From Arthrobacter sp. CDRTa11 (lineage in GTDB: Bacteria; Actinomycetota; Actinomycetes; Actinomycetales; Micrococcaceae), in contig NZ_CP044532.1 in the NCBI RefSeq assembly GCF_026427775.1, positions 4,526,001 to 4,590,000 on the forward strand: DNA of 64,000 bases, read 5' to 3'. Of the stretch, positions 16,393 to 26,614 are shown in pieces. The first letter of the stretch is position 1. Every line of letters starts with the position of its first letter. Position numbers and translations under genes: made by a program. Under the pieces are notes generated by a model that saw only the letters and a list, made by a program, of their open reading frames with translations, was not told the DNA's origin and searched no databases.

Positions 16393-19300
16393 TCACACCT
16401 TGAAGTACTTCGCCTCCGGGTGGTGGAACACGAACGCGTCGGTGGACTGCTCGGGGTGCAGCATCAGCTCATCGCTCAGGATCACGCCCATCCGCTCGGG
16501 TTTCAGCAGCTCGGTCACCTTGCGGCGGTCCTCCATGTCCGGGCACGCGGGGTAGCCGAGCGAGAAGCGGGCACCGCGGTAGTCGAGCTTGAAGTACCCG
16601 GCCTTGTCCTTGGGCTCCTCGGCTGCGAAACCCAGCTCGGTGCGTATACGGGCATGCCAGAACTCCGCGAGTGCCTCGGTGAGCTGCATGACCAGGCCGT
16701 TGAGCTCGTAGTAGTCGCGGTACTGATTCGCGGCGAACATCTTGGACGTGAACTCCTCGATCGCTGAACCGGCGGTGACCAGCTGGATGGGCAGGACGTC
16801 GATCTGGCCAGATTCGCGTGAGCGCACGAAGTCGGCGAGGCACAGGTGCCGGTCCCGGCGCTGGCGCGGGAAGTCGAACCGCAGACGCTCGGTGCCGATC
16901 GGACCGCCTGAACCACCATCGGGGGCGAGCAGTCCCGCGGTCCCGAGGACGCCGTCGTGATCTTCTCCGTGATGCAGCACCACCACCTGCTCACCCTCGG
17001 AGACCACCGGGAAATAGCCGTACGCGACGGACGCGTCAAGCATGCCCTCGGCGAGGATGCGGTCCAGCCAGTACCGCAGGCGCGGCCGGCCTTCGAGTTC
17101 CACCAGTTCTTCGTAGGAGGCGCCGTCGTCGCCGCGGCCGGGCTTGAGCCCCCACTGCCCCATGAACGTGGCGCGCTCGTCGAGCAAAGCCGCGTAGTCG
17201 TGCAGCGCCACGCCGCGCACGATGCGCGTGCCCCAGAACGGCGGCGCGGGTACGTGGTTGTCGGCGACGACGTCGGAACGCCCGGGCATCGCCTCCGGCT
17301 CGGTCACCGTGAACTTCGCGCCGCCCTTGTGGATGCGCTTCTTCAGAGGCGGAAGGCCGACGTCGTCCGGCGACTCGCCGCGGGCAACGCGGACCAGCGG
17401 TTCCATGAGTGAGAGGCCCTCGAAGGCGTCCTTGGCGTATCGCACCACGCCATCAAACTGCTCCGCCAGGTCCTGCTCCACGTAGGCACGGGTCAGGGCT
17501 GCACCGCCGAGGATGATGGGCCACTTCTTCGCCAAGCCACGGGACTGCAGCTCGGCGAGGTTCTCCTTCATCACCACGGTGGACTTCACCAGCAGGCCGG
17601 ACATGCCGATCACGTCGGCGTTGTGCTCCTCCGCGGCGGCCATGATCTCGGCAATGCCCTGCTTGATGCCGATGTTGATGACTTTGTAGCCGTTGTTGGT
17701 GAGGATGATGTCCACCAGGTTCTTGCCGATGTCATGCACGTCGCCGCGCACGGTGGCGATCACCATGGTGCCCTTGCCCGACGAATCCGACTTCTCCATG
17801 TGCGGCTCAAGCAGGGCCACGGCGTTCTTCATCACCTCGGCGGACTGCAGCACGAACGGCAGCTGCATCTCGCCGGCGCCGAAGCGCTCGCCCACCACCT
17901 TCATGCCCTCGAGCAGGTTGTCGTTGATGATGCCCAGCGGGGTCATTCCCTCGGAGCGCGCCAGGTCGAGGTCCGCTTCCAGGCCCTTGCCCTCGCCGTC
18001 GATGATGCGCCGCTCCAGGCGCGCACCGGTGGGCAGCGCCGCGAGTTCCGCCGCGCGCTGGTCCTTGAGTGCTGCGGTGTCGACGCCGGCGAACAGGTCC
18101 AGCATGATGGCCAGCGGGTCGTACGTAACGTTGCCGTCGGCGTCGTATTCGCGGCGGTCATAGACGAGGTCCAGTGCCACCTTGCGCTGCTCCTCCGGCA
18201 GGGACGCGAGCGGCACGATCTTGGCGGCGTCAATGATGCCGCTGGACAGGCCCGCCTGTGCTGCCTCGTGCAGGAACACCGAGTTCAGGACCATGCGCGC
18301 TGCCGGGTTCAGGCCGAAGGACACGTTGGAGACGCCGAGCGTGGTGTTGATGCCGGGGTACTTCGCGGTGATCTGGCGGATGGCCTCGATGGTTTCGATG
18401 CCGTCCCGGCGGGTCTCTTCCTGGCCGGTGGCGACCGGGAACGTCAGGCAGTCGACGATGATGTCTTCTACCCGCATCCCCCATTCGCCCATCAGGGCGT
18501 CAACGAGACGGGATGCGATGGCCACCTTGCCTTCGGTGGTGCGTGCCTGGCCCTCTTCGTTAATGGTCAGGGCGATCACGGCGGTCCCGTGTTCCTTCAC
18601 GAGCGGCATGATGCGCGCGAAGCGGCTGGTGGGGCCGTCGCCGTCCTCGTAGTTGACGGAGTTGACCACCGGGCGGCCGCCGATGAGTTCGAGCCCGGCC
18701 TGAAGCACGGCCGGCTCGGTGGAGTCCATGACGAGCGGGAGCGTGGAGGCCGACGCGAAACGCGAGACGATCTCCTTCATGTCGGCCACGCCGTCGCGCC
18801 CCACGTAGTCGATGCACACGTCCAGCAGGTGCGCGCCAACGCGGACCTGCTCGCGGGCAATATCAACGCAGTCGTCCCAGCGCTCTTCGAGCATCGCCTG
18901 GCGGAACGCCTTGGAACCGTTCGCGTTGGTGCGCTCACCGATGGCGAGGTAGGAGAGTTCCTGGTCGAAATTCACGTGGTGGTAGAGGGACGCGATGCCC
19001 GCTTCCCGTTCGGTGGGAACGCGGCTGCCGTCGGCGCCCCGCCCGCCGCTGGCGACCGAGGCGCCGTTGCGGAAGGGGGCAAGACGTTCGACGACGGCGG
19101 CCATGTGCTCCGGCGTCGTACCGCAGCAGCCGCCCACCAGGCCCAGACCGAATTCGCGCACGAACTGCTCGTGCGCGGTGGCGAGTTCGGAGGGTGACAG
19201 CGGGTAGTGCGCGCCGTTGGGGCCAAGCACCGGCAGGCCGGCGTTGGGCATGCAGGCGATGGCCACGGAGGACTGCTTGGACAGGTGGCGCAGGTGCTCG

Positions 19301-20043
19301 CTCATCTCATCCGGGCCGGTGGCGCAGTTCAGACCGATGGCGTCGACGCCGAGCGGCTCGAGCGCGGTGAGCGCCGCGCCGATCTCGGATCCCATGAGCA
19401 TGGTTCCGGTGGTCTCGACGGTCACCTCGACGAAGATGGGGAGCCGGACGCCGCGGGTGACGATGGCCTGCTTGCAGCCGTTGACGGCGGCTTTGGTCTG
19501 CAGGAGGTCCTGGCTGGTCTCGATGAGGAAGGCGTCCGCTCCCCCGTCGATGAGGCCCTCGGCCTGCAGGGCGAAGGTCTGCTTGAGGTAGTCGTAGCTG
19601 GTGTGCCCGAGGCTGGGGAGCTTGGTGCCCGGCCCCATCGAGCCCAGGACCCACCGCATGCGGCCGTCTGTTTTTTCTGCCGCTTCGGCGCGGTCGCGGG
19701 CGATCTCTGCGCCCTTGCGGGCCAGCTCCTCGATGCGGTCGTCGATGCCGTAGTCGGAGAGGTTGGACCAGTTGGCGCCGAAGGTGTTTGTTTCGACGGC
19801 GTCGATGCCGGTGGCGAAGTACGCATCGTGGATGTCTGCGAGGACGTCCGGCCGGGTGTGGTTGAGGATCTCGTTGCAGCCTTCGAGCCCCAGGAAGTCC
19901 TCCTCGAGCGAGAGTTCCCGGCCCTGCAGCATGGTGCCCATCGCGCCGTCGGCAATGACGACGCGGTGGTTCACGGCGTCCAGCAGCTCCTGCGAACGGG
20001 CGGGGCGGGGGACGGAGTCTATATCAAGCGCAAAACGAGGCAT
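16393..20043 (-). CDS. metH: Cobalamin-dependent methionine synthase
   Basis: Full-length MetH, 1216 aa, transferring a methyl group from 5-methyltetrahydrofolate via cobalamin to homocysteine to form methionine in the cytosol. Domain order is complete: homocysteine S-methyltransferase (about 20-330, zinc Cys pair in GGCCGTTPEH), pterin-binding domain (about 350-640, with IGERTNANGSKAF), cobalamin-binding module with DVHDIGKNLV near residue 768 that gives the axial His ligand, and a C-terminal reactivation domain (about 900-1216). No cobalamin riboswitch box was recognised in the 224 bases upstream. It forms the left edge of the accessory island. Confidence 0.97.
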   Translation of the reverse strand: MPRFALDIDSVPRPARSQELLDAVNHRVVIADGAMGTMLQGRELSLEEDFLGLEGCNEILNHTRPDVLADIHDAYFATGIDAVETNTFGANWSNLSDYGIDDRIEELARKGAEIARDRAEAAEKTDGRMRWVLGSMGPGTKLPSLGHTSYDYLKQTFALQAEGLIDGGADAFLIETSQDLLQTKAAVNGCKQAIVTRGVRLPIFVEVTVETTGTMLMGSEIGAALTALEPLGVDAIGLNCATGPDEMSEHLRHLSKQSSVAIACMPNAGLPVLGPNGAHYPLSPSELATAHEQFVREFGLGLVGGCCGTTPEHMAAVVERLAPFRNGASVASGGRGADGSRVPTEREAGIASLYHHVNFDQELSYLAIGERTNANGSKAFRQAMLEERWDDCVDIAREQVRVGAHLLDVCIDYVGRDGVADMKEIVSRFASASTLPLVMDSTEPAVLQAGLELIGGRPVVNSVNYEDGDGPTSRFARIMPLVKEHGTAVIALTINEEGQARTTEGKVAIASRLVDALMGEWGMRVEDIIVDCLTFPVATGQEETRRDGIETIEAIRQITAKYPGINTTLGVSNVSFGLNPAARMVLNSVFLHEAAQAGLSSGIIDAAKIVPLASLPEEQRKVALDLVYDRREYDADGNVTYDPLAIMLDLFAGVDTAALKDQRAAELAALPTGARLERRIIDGEGKGLEADLDLARSEGMTPLGIINDNLLEGMKVVGERFGAGEMQLPFVLQSAEVMKNAVALLEPHMEKSDSSGKGTMVIATVRGDVHDIGKNLVDIILTNNGYKVINIGIKQGIAEIMAAAEEHNADVIGMSGLLVKSTVVMKENLAELQSRGLAKKWPIILGGAALTRAYVEQDLAEQFDGVVRYAKDAFEGLSLMEPLVRVARGESPDDVGLPPLKKRIHKGGAKFTVTEPEAMPGRSDVVADNHVPAPPFWGTRIVRGVALHDYAALLDERATFMGQWGLKPGRGDDGASYEELVELEGRPRLRYWLDRILAEGMLDASVAYGYFPVVSEGEQVVVLHHGEDHDGVLGTAGLLAPDGGSGGPIGTERLRFDFPRQRRDRHLCLADFVRSRESGQIDVLPIQLVTAGSAIEEFTSKMFAANQYRDYYELNGLVMQLTEALAEFWHARIRTELGFAAEEPKDKAGYFKLDYRGARFSLGYPACPDMEDRRKVTELLKPERMGVILSDELMLHPEQSTDAFVFHHPEAKYFKV

Positions 20044-20267
20044 CTAAACAGGTTACGTGCGACACGCCGAAACATTGCTTCGTATTTCGATGTGCTACGA
20101 CGGGGGTGGTGGGGCGGTACCGATCTGGCGCGATCGGGGCCGCGTGCCGTGAACCTTACAGTTAAGTCCCCTTGTCCCATCGAAGCCGGCCAGTAGGGGC
20201 GCCTGGGTCGTGTATGAATGGAGAGGTTGTTGGGTGCAGGTTTCGAGCCGGCACGATTTAGGGGTGG
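20044..20267. other. Intergenic region between metH and hamA
   Basis: This divergent region must hold the promoters of metH (minus) and of the Hachiman genes (plus). I looked for a cobalamin or SAM riboswitch pattern on the minus strand and saw none. No other clear element is visible. Confidence 0.4.
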
Positions 20268-21053
20268 ATGAGCGTCGTGACCATGTTTGATAGTTGGTGC
20301 TCAAACGGTGGGCTGACTCCGATCGCCAGCCAAGCAGTTGGCAAGGTAGTAGGCAAGATCGACTCTCATGACGACGCCACGGGAGTTGAGGTTTTAGCTG
20401 CCAAGCTCCCCGATTCTTACGCCGACACAACGGCTCTCGCGTTGATCGCTGAGAAGCATGGAAAGCCTGGGCTGGCGACTTTTCTCCGCCACCGGCTCCC
20501 GACAAAGAAAAGCGCTCGATCCGGCGATATGGGTGAGATCCTGGCGACGGCGTATCTCGCCGAGGAGCGCGGTTACGTCGTCGGGCCTAGTCGACTCATC
20601 GACCGAGACCACCAAGAGTGGGCGATGCGAGGTGACGACGTGCTGGCCGCCAGGATTCATGACGGCTCAAAGTTGCACATCGTCAAAGCCGAAGCCAAGA
20701 GTCGTGTCACCCTCGGTCAAGCCACAGTCAAAGAAGCAAGAGAGGGTCTCGCCCGAAACGACGAAATGCCGTCCCCGCATTCACTATCCCAATTCGCTAC
20801 CCGTCTACTGAAGACATCTGATCGCAAGATTGGCGAAGCCGTGCTCGACTTGCAGCTAACCGATGGGGTGAGGTCGGATTGCGTAGGTCATTTGATGTTT
20901 CTGCTAACGGGCGGCGACCCAAGCGCTCACGTGGGCGCAGATCTCAACGCCTATTCTGGCACGGTCGCCCAGCTGACCGTTACGCTCCGAGTCCAGCATC
21001 ACCAAAAGTTCATTAACGATTCCTACGACAAGGTTGTCGTCAATGTCCCGTGA
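20268..21053 (+). CDS. hamA: Hachiman defence protein HamA-like (DUF1837 nuclease)
   Basis: Protein of 261 aa matching HamA, the effector nuclease of the Hachiman anti-phage system, in size, motif order and partner. The core has a GDMGEILA helix (E90), a MRGDDVLA strand (D123, D124) and VKAEAKSR with E142-x-K144, forming a PD-(D/E)xK nuclease site. The flanking helices KEAREGL and a hydrophobic C-terminal strand region also fit. It overlaps the helicase gene by eleven bases. HamA is known to be held inactive by HamB and to degrade DNA when released. The start codon has only a weak ribosome site, and an ATG at 20283 is an alternative. Confidence 0.8.
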   Translation: MSVVTMFDSWCSNGGLTPIASQAVGKVVGKIDSHDDATGVEVLAAKLPDSYADTTALALIAEKHGKPGLATFLRHRLPTKKSARSGDMGEILATAYLAEERGYVVGPSRLIDRDHQEWAMRGDDVLAARIHDGSKLHIVKAEAKSRVTLGQATVKEAREGLARNDEMPSPHSLSQFATRLLKTSDRKIGEAVLDLQLTDGVRSDCVGHLMFLLTGGDPSAHVGADLNAYSGTVAQLTVTLRVQHHQKFINDSYDKVVVNVP

Positions 21054-24000
21054 CGCACAAGCGCTAGCCGCTGCCCTCAACGTCGCAACAGACGCAGGTT
21101 TCCGTGGTCGCCTACTGGCCCGCGGACAGGCCCAGTCCATGATTCGCCGGGACGGCGTGCTTCCGAACGGCTCGCCAGAGTTCAGCCCCTTCCTCGACGC
21201 CGACCTCGTCAACTATGGCTACGCGCTACTCGCAAACGGACTGGACCTACTTGACGAGTTAGAAGCCGACGGCGACGACGAAACCGACAGTCAAGTCACG
21301 GTCGCCCGGCTAGCGTTCATTCAGAGCTCCTATGCACTGGAAGCGGCCACTCGCAACGCCGCGGATGCCTCTGACAAGATGTTTCATCGACTCATCGCGG
21401 GTGCGGCTAGCCATCTCGGTGGTTACGCCGCCCGTGCGTTCTCGCTGATGGAAGGGAGCCGGGAATCCGGCCAGTTGACGCCTATGGAGCTCACCCTGGC
21501 TGACCTGACAACGCGCAATCTCGGCGCCATCGAGGAGCGAACACGGCTGATGCGCTCTTCCGAAAAAGTCTCGGACGACTCCCTGCTCGCATCCCTCTCC
21601 GATGAGGACATGCCTGAGGAGGACGCGCTCGGCCCCATCGCCCTGCTGCTCAGCGAGAACTACCTTTCGGCCGTGTCCTCAGGTCTCTTTGCAATTGAGG
21701 TCGGTAAACGCGAACTTCTGGACAACGCGTTGGAGGATATGGCTCTGGGTGAGCGTGCCTCAATGGACGTTAGCGCTCCCGGACCTTGGTGGGTATTCCG
21801 GCTCACTCGTTGGATGCTCGGCGACTTGTTCGCTACCAGCATCGACACAAACGTTCCGGTCGACCCGCCAGACGGCGGCGAGGAGGCTCGTTGGCGCTAC
21901 CTGCGCCGTACTTTTATCGAAAATCTCCTTGCACGAGAACGGTCCGAGATCGATTTGTGGCCGTCACAGCTCCACGTCGTTGACCGAATTTTCGCCGACG
22001 CACGCGACCTAGTTGTCGCCCTTCCGACCAGCGCTGGCAAGACTCGCATTGCCGAACTATCTATACTGGCGTGCCTGTCACAGAAGCGGCGTACCGTCTA
22101 CGTCACCCCGCTTCGGGCTCTCTCTGCCCAGACTGAGCAGGTCCTGACGAAGACATTCAGTCCTCTTGGAGTGCGAGTGTCGTCTCTGTACGGCAGCGCT
22201 GGGATCAGCGACGTCGACGACGACGCGTTGCGCTCAAGCGAAATCGTTGTCGCCACCCCGGAGAAGCTGGACTTCGCGCTTCGGTCCGATCCCTCTGTAT
22301 TGGACGACGTCGGGCTGGTCGTTCTTGACGAGGGTCACATGATTGGTGCGTCTGAGCGCGAGGTGCGCTACGAGGCCCAGATTCAGAGGCTCTTGCGGCG
22401 CCCCGATGCTTCTACCCGTCGAATTGTCTGCCTGTCCGCAGTGTTCCCTTCCGGTACAGATTTGGAGGACTTTGTTGCTTGGATCACCGACGACGACCCC
22501 AACGGCCTGCATCAGGAGACTTGGCGCCCTACCCTGCAGCGTTTCGGCCTCGTTGAGTGGCTCGGCGACCATGCGCGGCTGGCTATCACCCTCGGGTCCG
22601 ACCAGCCGTTCATCCCCCGCTACTTCGAGGCAAGTCGGCCGACGGGGAGGCGCAGAAGGGAGTTTCCTGCGACTCAGCGTGAATTGGTAATTGCGACAGC
22701 GTGGCGCTTGGTCGAGGAGGGCCAGACTGTTCTCGTCTTCTGCCCGCAGCGCAACTCGGTTGAGCCGTATGCGCGCGAAATTATCGATTTGCACAGGCAA
22801 GGCCTCATCACCACCGTCCTGCCTGATCACGTCGACCTGAGCGGAGCGCTCGTTGTGGGAGCCGAGTGGTTCGGTGCCGATCACCCGATTCTGAAGTGCC
22901 TTGAGCTCGGCGTTGCAATTCACCACGGAGCGCTTCCGGCGCCGTTCCGTAGGGAAGTGGAGAAGCTCCTCCAGGATGGCAAGTTGAAGGTCACTATCGC
23001 CTCGCCGACACTTGCCCAGGGACTCAACCTGTCGGCGTCGGCAGTGCTGTTTCATGGTCTGAAACGCGGCCGCGAATTGATAAAGGGATCCGATTTCTCC
23101 AACGTCATCGGTCGTGCCGGGCGCGCGTTCGTCGACACTGAGGGACTGGTGCTCTACCCGATCTTCGAGCCGCGACCCCACGAACGCCAAAATTTACGGC
23201 GGGACTGGCTGCAGTTGACGGAAGGTGAGGGAGGTAAGGCGCTCAAGTCAGGACTCATCCAGATCGGCTTTGCGCTGCTCAAGCGCATGTATGCCTCGCG
23301 CGGGGCCGGACCCATCGAGCCCTTCCTGGACTACCTGACGGGTGGGCCAGACTGGGGGCTTCCAGTCCTGCAGCAGGAGTCAGCTGCAGACCAGGTGAAA
23401 GCCGGGGCCGCGTGGCGATCCAACCTTTCACTGCTTGATATCGGAATTTTCAGCATCATTGGGGACGGCGCTTACGACTCCGACCCGGACGCTGCCACGC
23501 AGATACTCGCCGATGCTCTTGTGGACTCGTTATGGGAGCGCCAGCTGCGCCGCGGAGAAAGCGGCGCCGCCGGGGCCGTTCGTGAATTGGTCACGGGTCG
23601 GGTACGATATCTATGGCGCACATCCACGCCTTCTCAACGTCGCGGCTGGTATCTCGCTGGGCTGGGAGCCGACGCCGGGGCGAGTCTGTCCGCGATCTCA
23701 GAGCATGTGATCGACCTGCTGGGCCAAGTCGAAGTCGACCTCGTCAATGACGATCACGTCGCCGCGTCCGATCGTCTCATCGAGGTCGCTAATGCTGTCT
23801 TTAGCCTGGAAACGTTCGCCCCTGAAGTCTTGGTTGATGACTGGAGCGGCGTGCTTCGTTTGTGGGTCCAAGGACTGAGTCTTGCGGACCTCCCTGGGGA
23901 TCGCGTCGCGATCGCGCGATTCATCGAATCCGGGCTGGTCTATAAATTGGTCTGGGGAATGGAGGCCGCCCGCGTCTTCGAGGCAGCCCAAGGCAATGTC

Positions 24001-24357
24001 CTGGCCGAGACGTTGAATGGTGCAGCCGTAACCGCAATCGAAACCGGGACTTTCAACTGGTCGGCATCGGTCCTCATCCGTTCCGGATTCGACCATCGAC
24101 TTGCCGCTGTGAATGCAGTAATCAGCACTGGTGCCGGCTTCAACTCGGCGGCAGACATGCGCCAATGGATAGATGACCTCGACCCCAAATACGAATCGAA
24201 CGCAACGTGGCCAAGCCGTGAATCTCGGTCGGCCTGGGAGGAGTTTGCGTCGCACGTCCGCCGCCCGAGCCTCCGGCAATGGACGCGTACAAATGAAGAC
24301 ATTGAAGATGTCAGGTGGCATGGAGATGTGCCTGCCCAGAATACTTGCTCCGGGTGA
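21043..24357 (+). CDS. hamB: Hachiman defence helicase HamB-like
   Basis: Superfamily 2 DExH helicase of 1104 aa, Ski2-like. Motif I is LPTSAGKTR at about residue 326, motif II is DEGH at about 428, motif III is LSAVFPSG, and the second RecA domain ends with GRAGRAF at about 689. The 320-residue N-terminal helical region and the 400-residue C-terminal region have no familiar motif, which agrees with the large HamB proteins. I set the start at the ATG at 21043 (AAGG nine bases upstream) within the end of hamA. In Hachiman, HamB senses damaged or foreign DNA and restrains HamA. The tight gene overlap with the nuclease supports the pair. Confidence 0.85.
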   Translation: MSRDAQALAAALNVATDAGFRGRLLARGQAQSMIRRDGVLPNGSPEFSPFLDADLVNYGYALLANGLDLLDELEADGDDETDSQVTVARLAFIQSSYALEAATRNAADASDKMFHRLIAGAASHLGGYAARAFSLMEGSRESGQLTPMELTLADLTTRNLGAIEERTRLMRSSEKVSDDSLLASLSDEDMPEEDALGPIALLLSENYLSAVSSGLFAIEVGKRELLDNALEDMALGERASMDVSAPGPWWVFRLTRWMLGDLFATSIDTNVPVDPPDGGEEARWRYLRRTFIENLLARERSEIDLWPSQLHVVDRIFADARDLVVALPTSAGKTRIAELSILACLSQKRRTVYVTPLRALSAQTEQVLTKTFSPLGVRVSSLYGSAGISDVDDDALRSSEIVVATPEKLDFALRSDPSVLDDVGLVVLDEGHMIGASEREVRYEAQIQRLLRRPDASTRRIVCLSAVFPSGTDLEDFVAWITDDDPNGLHQETWRPTLQRFGLVEWLGDHARLAITLGSDQPFIPRYFEASRPTGRRRREFPATQRELVIATAWRLVEEGQTVLVFCPQRNSVEPYAREIIDLHRQGLITTVLPDHVDLSGALVVGAEWFGADHPILKCLELGVAIHHGALPAPFRREVEKLLQDGKLKVTIASPTLAQGLNLSASAVLFHGLKRGRELIKGSDFSNVIGRAGRAFVDTEGLVLYPIFEPRPHERQNLRRDWLQLTEGEGGKALKSGLIQIGFALLKRMYASRGAGPIEPFLDYLTGGPDWGLPVLQQESAADQVKAGAAWRSNLSLLDIGIFSIIGDGAYDSDPDAATQILADALVDSLWERQLRRGESGAAGAVRELVTGRVRYLWRTSTPSQRRGWYLAGLGADAGASLSAISEHVIDLLGQVEVDLVNDDHVAASDRLIEVANAVFSLETFAPEVLVDDWSGVLRLWVQGLSLADLPGDRVAIARFIESGLVYKLVWGMEAARVFEAAQGNVLAETLNGAAVTAIETGTFNWSASVLIRSGFDHRLAAVNAVISTGAGFNSAADMRQWIDDLDPKYESNATWPSRESRSAWEEFASHVRRPSLRQWTRTNEDIEDVRWHGDVPAQNTCSG

Positions 24358-25281
24358 CCGTCAGTGACGCGAACACCATCCAAATTTGGACACCTGGCTT
24401 TGACCTCTCTAAAGGTATCCGCCTGATGTATCGAGGCCCACGAGACCTCTTCCCCGCCACCAACTCAAGGAGTTAGACGCACTCCCGGTCAGTAGGCAGC
24501 ACATAGAAGGAACTGCGAAACTTCATTGAGCGGGCCATGTTGCACCAACCGACGAGCGGAAATGTATAAAGGGCCCTCCCTTCCAGCATAGGCAAAAATG
24601 GCCCTTCGGATTTTAGTCAGGTTGAGGGTGTTCTTCCGGTAGGTCCGTGTCGCCGGCTGCGAGTAGGCATTTGAGTTCTGTAGTTCCTTCCGCGCCCCGC
24701 CGCACCACAATCGGGCGCAACTAATGCGAGCTCCCAAGTCCGGTAAGCGCCTCCAAGTCCTGCTCCAAAAGAGCACGAGGCTGGGGCAGCACCACGTTAG
24801 TTGTGGCAGGTGGCATCAAGGTCCCCGACTGCAGTGATGGGGTCTCGGTTAAGCGGCCAAACATGAACTGCAAGGGGCCCATGTGCGCGGCCCCCAGCGC
24901 TACGAGAAGGACACCTCCCACCCATTGGGGGCTTCTTCCACCACTCGGTAACGCTTGTACTGCTCGTTCTGAGTTCCCTTGTTCTTCGCAGCCTTTACAA
25001 GCGAGAGCAACGGACATTCACACCGCGTCGAGTGCTGGGAAGGTTGACCGATCTACCAAGCCTCTGTTCATCCAACAGGTAACGTTGAGGGCCCTTTAAA
25101 GTCTTTCCTACCGTAGCTTCCCAGAATCGTCCTTATCGACGTTAAAGCACGACAGCGGAGGTGGCAGCGAGAAACCCCGTTCATGACGGATTCGGGCGTA
25201 TGCAGAAGTATTTTCTGCTTAGGCGGGGTTAACAGGAGTCATGTTCCTCGCTGCTGAGAGAATGGCCACTAGCATCATCGA
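24358..25281. other. Gene-poor stretch in the island
   Basis: No convincing gene lies in these 924 bases. A minus-strand frame at 24721-25017 could encode 98 aa with one hydrophobic segment (GGVLLVALGAAHMG), but its start lacks a ribosome site. A short hairpin, GCAGAA at 25202-25207 with TTCTGC at 25213-25218, lies before the next gene. Base composition is less GC-rich than the flanking operons. Confidence 0.4.
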
Positions 25282-26190
25282 GTGGCAAAACTAAAACTGC
25301 GTTCCATTTTCTCGTTCAGAAGCAAGCGTGAACAGCTAGCTGACCATGGTCAGATTGAGCACGATGCTACCGATGTGCACCCTGAAAAGCCTTGGTACAT
25401 GGTCACGTTACTTCGTGAGCATCTCACTGTCGTAATTTCAGCATTTCTTGTCACCTTTGCGGCGACAAAAATCCTAATCTTCTCGCTTGGCGACTACTCG
25501 ATTGCTCTAGCCGTATTGAATGCCGGCCAGCAGTTCACGATTCTGGCCAGTACAATGTTCAGCCTACTTGTCATCGGCGCAGCTTTTCTAATTCTAGTCC
25601 CAACAATATTTCCCACTTTCGGCCAAGAAACCAAAAGCAACGATAAGCTCACCTTCCTGAAGCAGAATCTTCAGCGCTACATACCTCGATTTTTTGCTTG
25701 GGCCTTGATACTAATAGCAGCGCCAGCATATTACATTATATTAATTCTGATTATGATCTTCTGGGTGCGCTTTCTCCTGCATCGCGACCGAAAGAAGAAG
25801 CGGTCGAAACCTCGGGCAGCAATCATACGCCGACGACGAAAAGTGGCCATTTTGCTATTGAGCGCAAATTCCGTTCTCCTGGTAATATCCCTTGCCGCTG
25901 CGCCGTGGACTCCCCAAGAGAATGTGACATTTAGCGAGAAGGGAAACGAGATCAAAGTCTCAGGATATATGATTGGGCAGCAGGGAAAGCAGCTACTGCT
26001 AGTCGAAGCAGACAAAAGCTCACTTCGATGGATCGGCGAAGATTTTATTGGGAGTCGTAAAGTCTGTGTTGTAGACAGTGGCATCATTATGGCTGCAAAA
26101 CCCGTACTCGCATTGACGGGTGCCGCATTTGGTTCCAACCATATCGCCGAGGAATGCATATCTGCTAGCAAATTCGTTTTTCCCATCTAA
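25282..26190 (+). CDS. Four-helix membrane protein of unknown function in defence island
   Basis: Protein of 302 aa that I do not recognise. A basic N-terminus is followed by hydrophobic segments at about 50-68, 87-110, 137-165 and 188-208, with a very basic loop (RDRKKKRSKPR) between the third and fourth. The C-terminal 90 residues form a polar, strand-rich domain that would lie on the opposite face to the basic loop. The GTG start has no strong ribosome site. Codons use more A and T in third positions than the flanking housekeeping genes, a sign of transfer. Its place 0.9 kb after hamB suggests an accessory or separate defence role, unproven. Confidence 0.6.
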   Translation: MAKLKLRSIFSFRSKREQLADHGQIEHDATDVHPEKPWYMVTLLREHLTVVISAFLVTFAATKILIFSLGDYSIALAVLNAGQQFTILASTMFSLLVIGAAFLILVPTIFPTFGQETKSNDKLTFLKQNLQRYIPRFFAWALILIAAPAYYIILILIMIFWVRFLLHRDRKKKRSKPRAAIIRRRRKVAILLLSANSVLLVISLAAAPWTPQENVTFSEKGNEIKVSGYMIGQQGKQLLLVEADKSSLRWIGEDFIGSRKVCVVDSGIIMAAKPVLALTGAAFGSNHIAEECISASKFVFPI

Positions 26191-26614
26191 TCGACGAACG
26201 GAAGTGCATTCTCAGAATTTGCTTCCGAGATCGAATATCGATTGAGGTTGATCTTAAAGAGAGTAGTTGTCTTAGGCAACCGATTAGAGCGTCATGAGCG
26301 CTAAAGTCCGTTGGACAACTCGTTCCGCAGCCCACCGCCGGGTTTCTTTGTCTCACTGTGGCAACGATTAACGCCAACCGAAAGAAATTACTTGCGTCCG
26401 ATGAGCCAGGACAGCAAAGGACCACCCGCTGCCGCAGTCTGCAATGGCCGCTAGGCACGGACCACAGTTCTCTCACCGGCTAAAGGGGCCGCCTGATCGA
26501 GAAGGGCATCATCTTTGGGGTACAGTTCACCGTACCCGGCATGGGGGCTTTCATCATTCGTCAAAAGTTCGACCCACACGTCACATTGCCCCGCTATCCT
26601 GGCTGCGGCAGGAT
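26191..26614. other. Intergenic region without recognised gene
   Basis: These 424 bases separate the membrane-protein gene from the convergent HEPN-like gene. I see no open frame with protein-like character, no clear terminator hairpin and no transposase remnant. Confidence 0.4.

Noticed and set aside
17623..19197. Plus-strand open frame of 524 codons inside metH
   Set aside because: Antisense shadow of metH with an His/Val/Asp-rich, non-protein-like composition.
20044..20267. Possible cobalamin or SAM riboswitch upstream of metH
   Set aside because: No B12-box or recognisable aptamer sequence could be found on the minus strand.
22234..23190. Minus-strand open frame inside hamB
   Set aside because: Antisense to helicase motifs that are intact on the plus strand.
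24721..25017. Possible 98-aa gene after hamB
   Set aside because: Only one hydrophobic stretch, no ribosome site and no family resemblance; kept as a remark in the gap entry.
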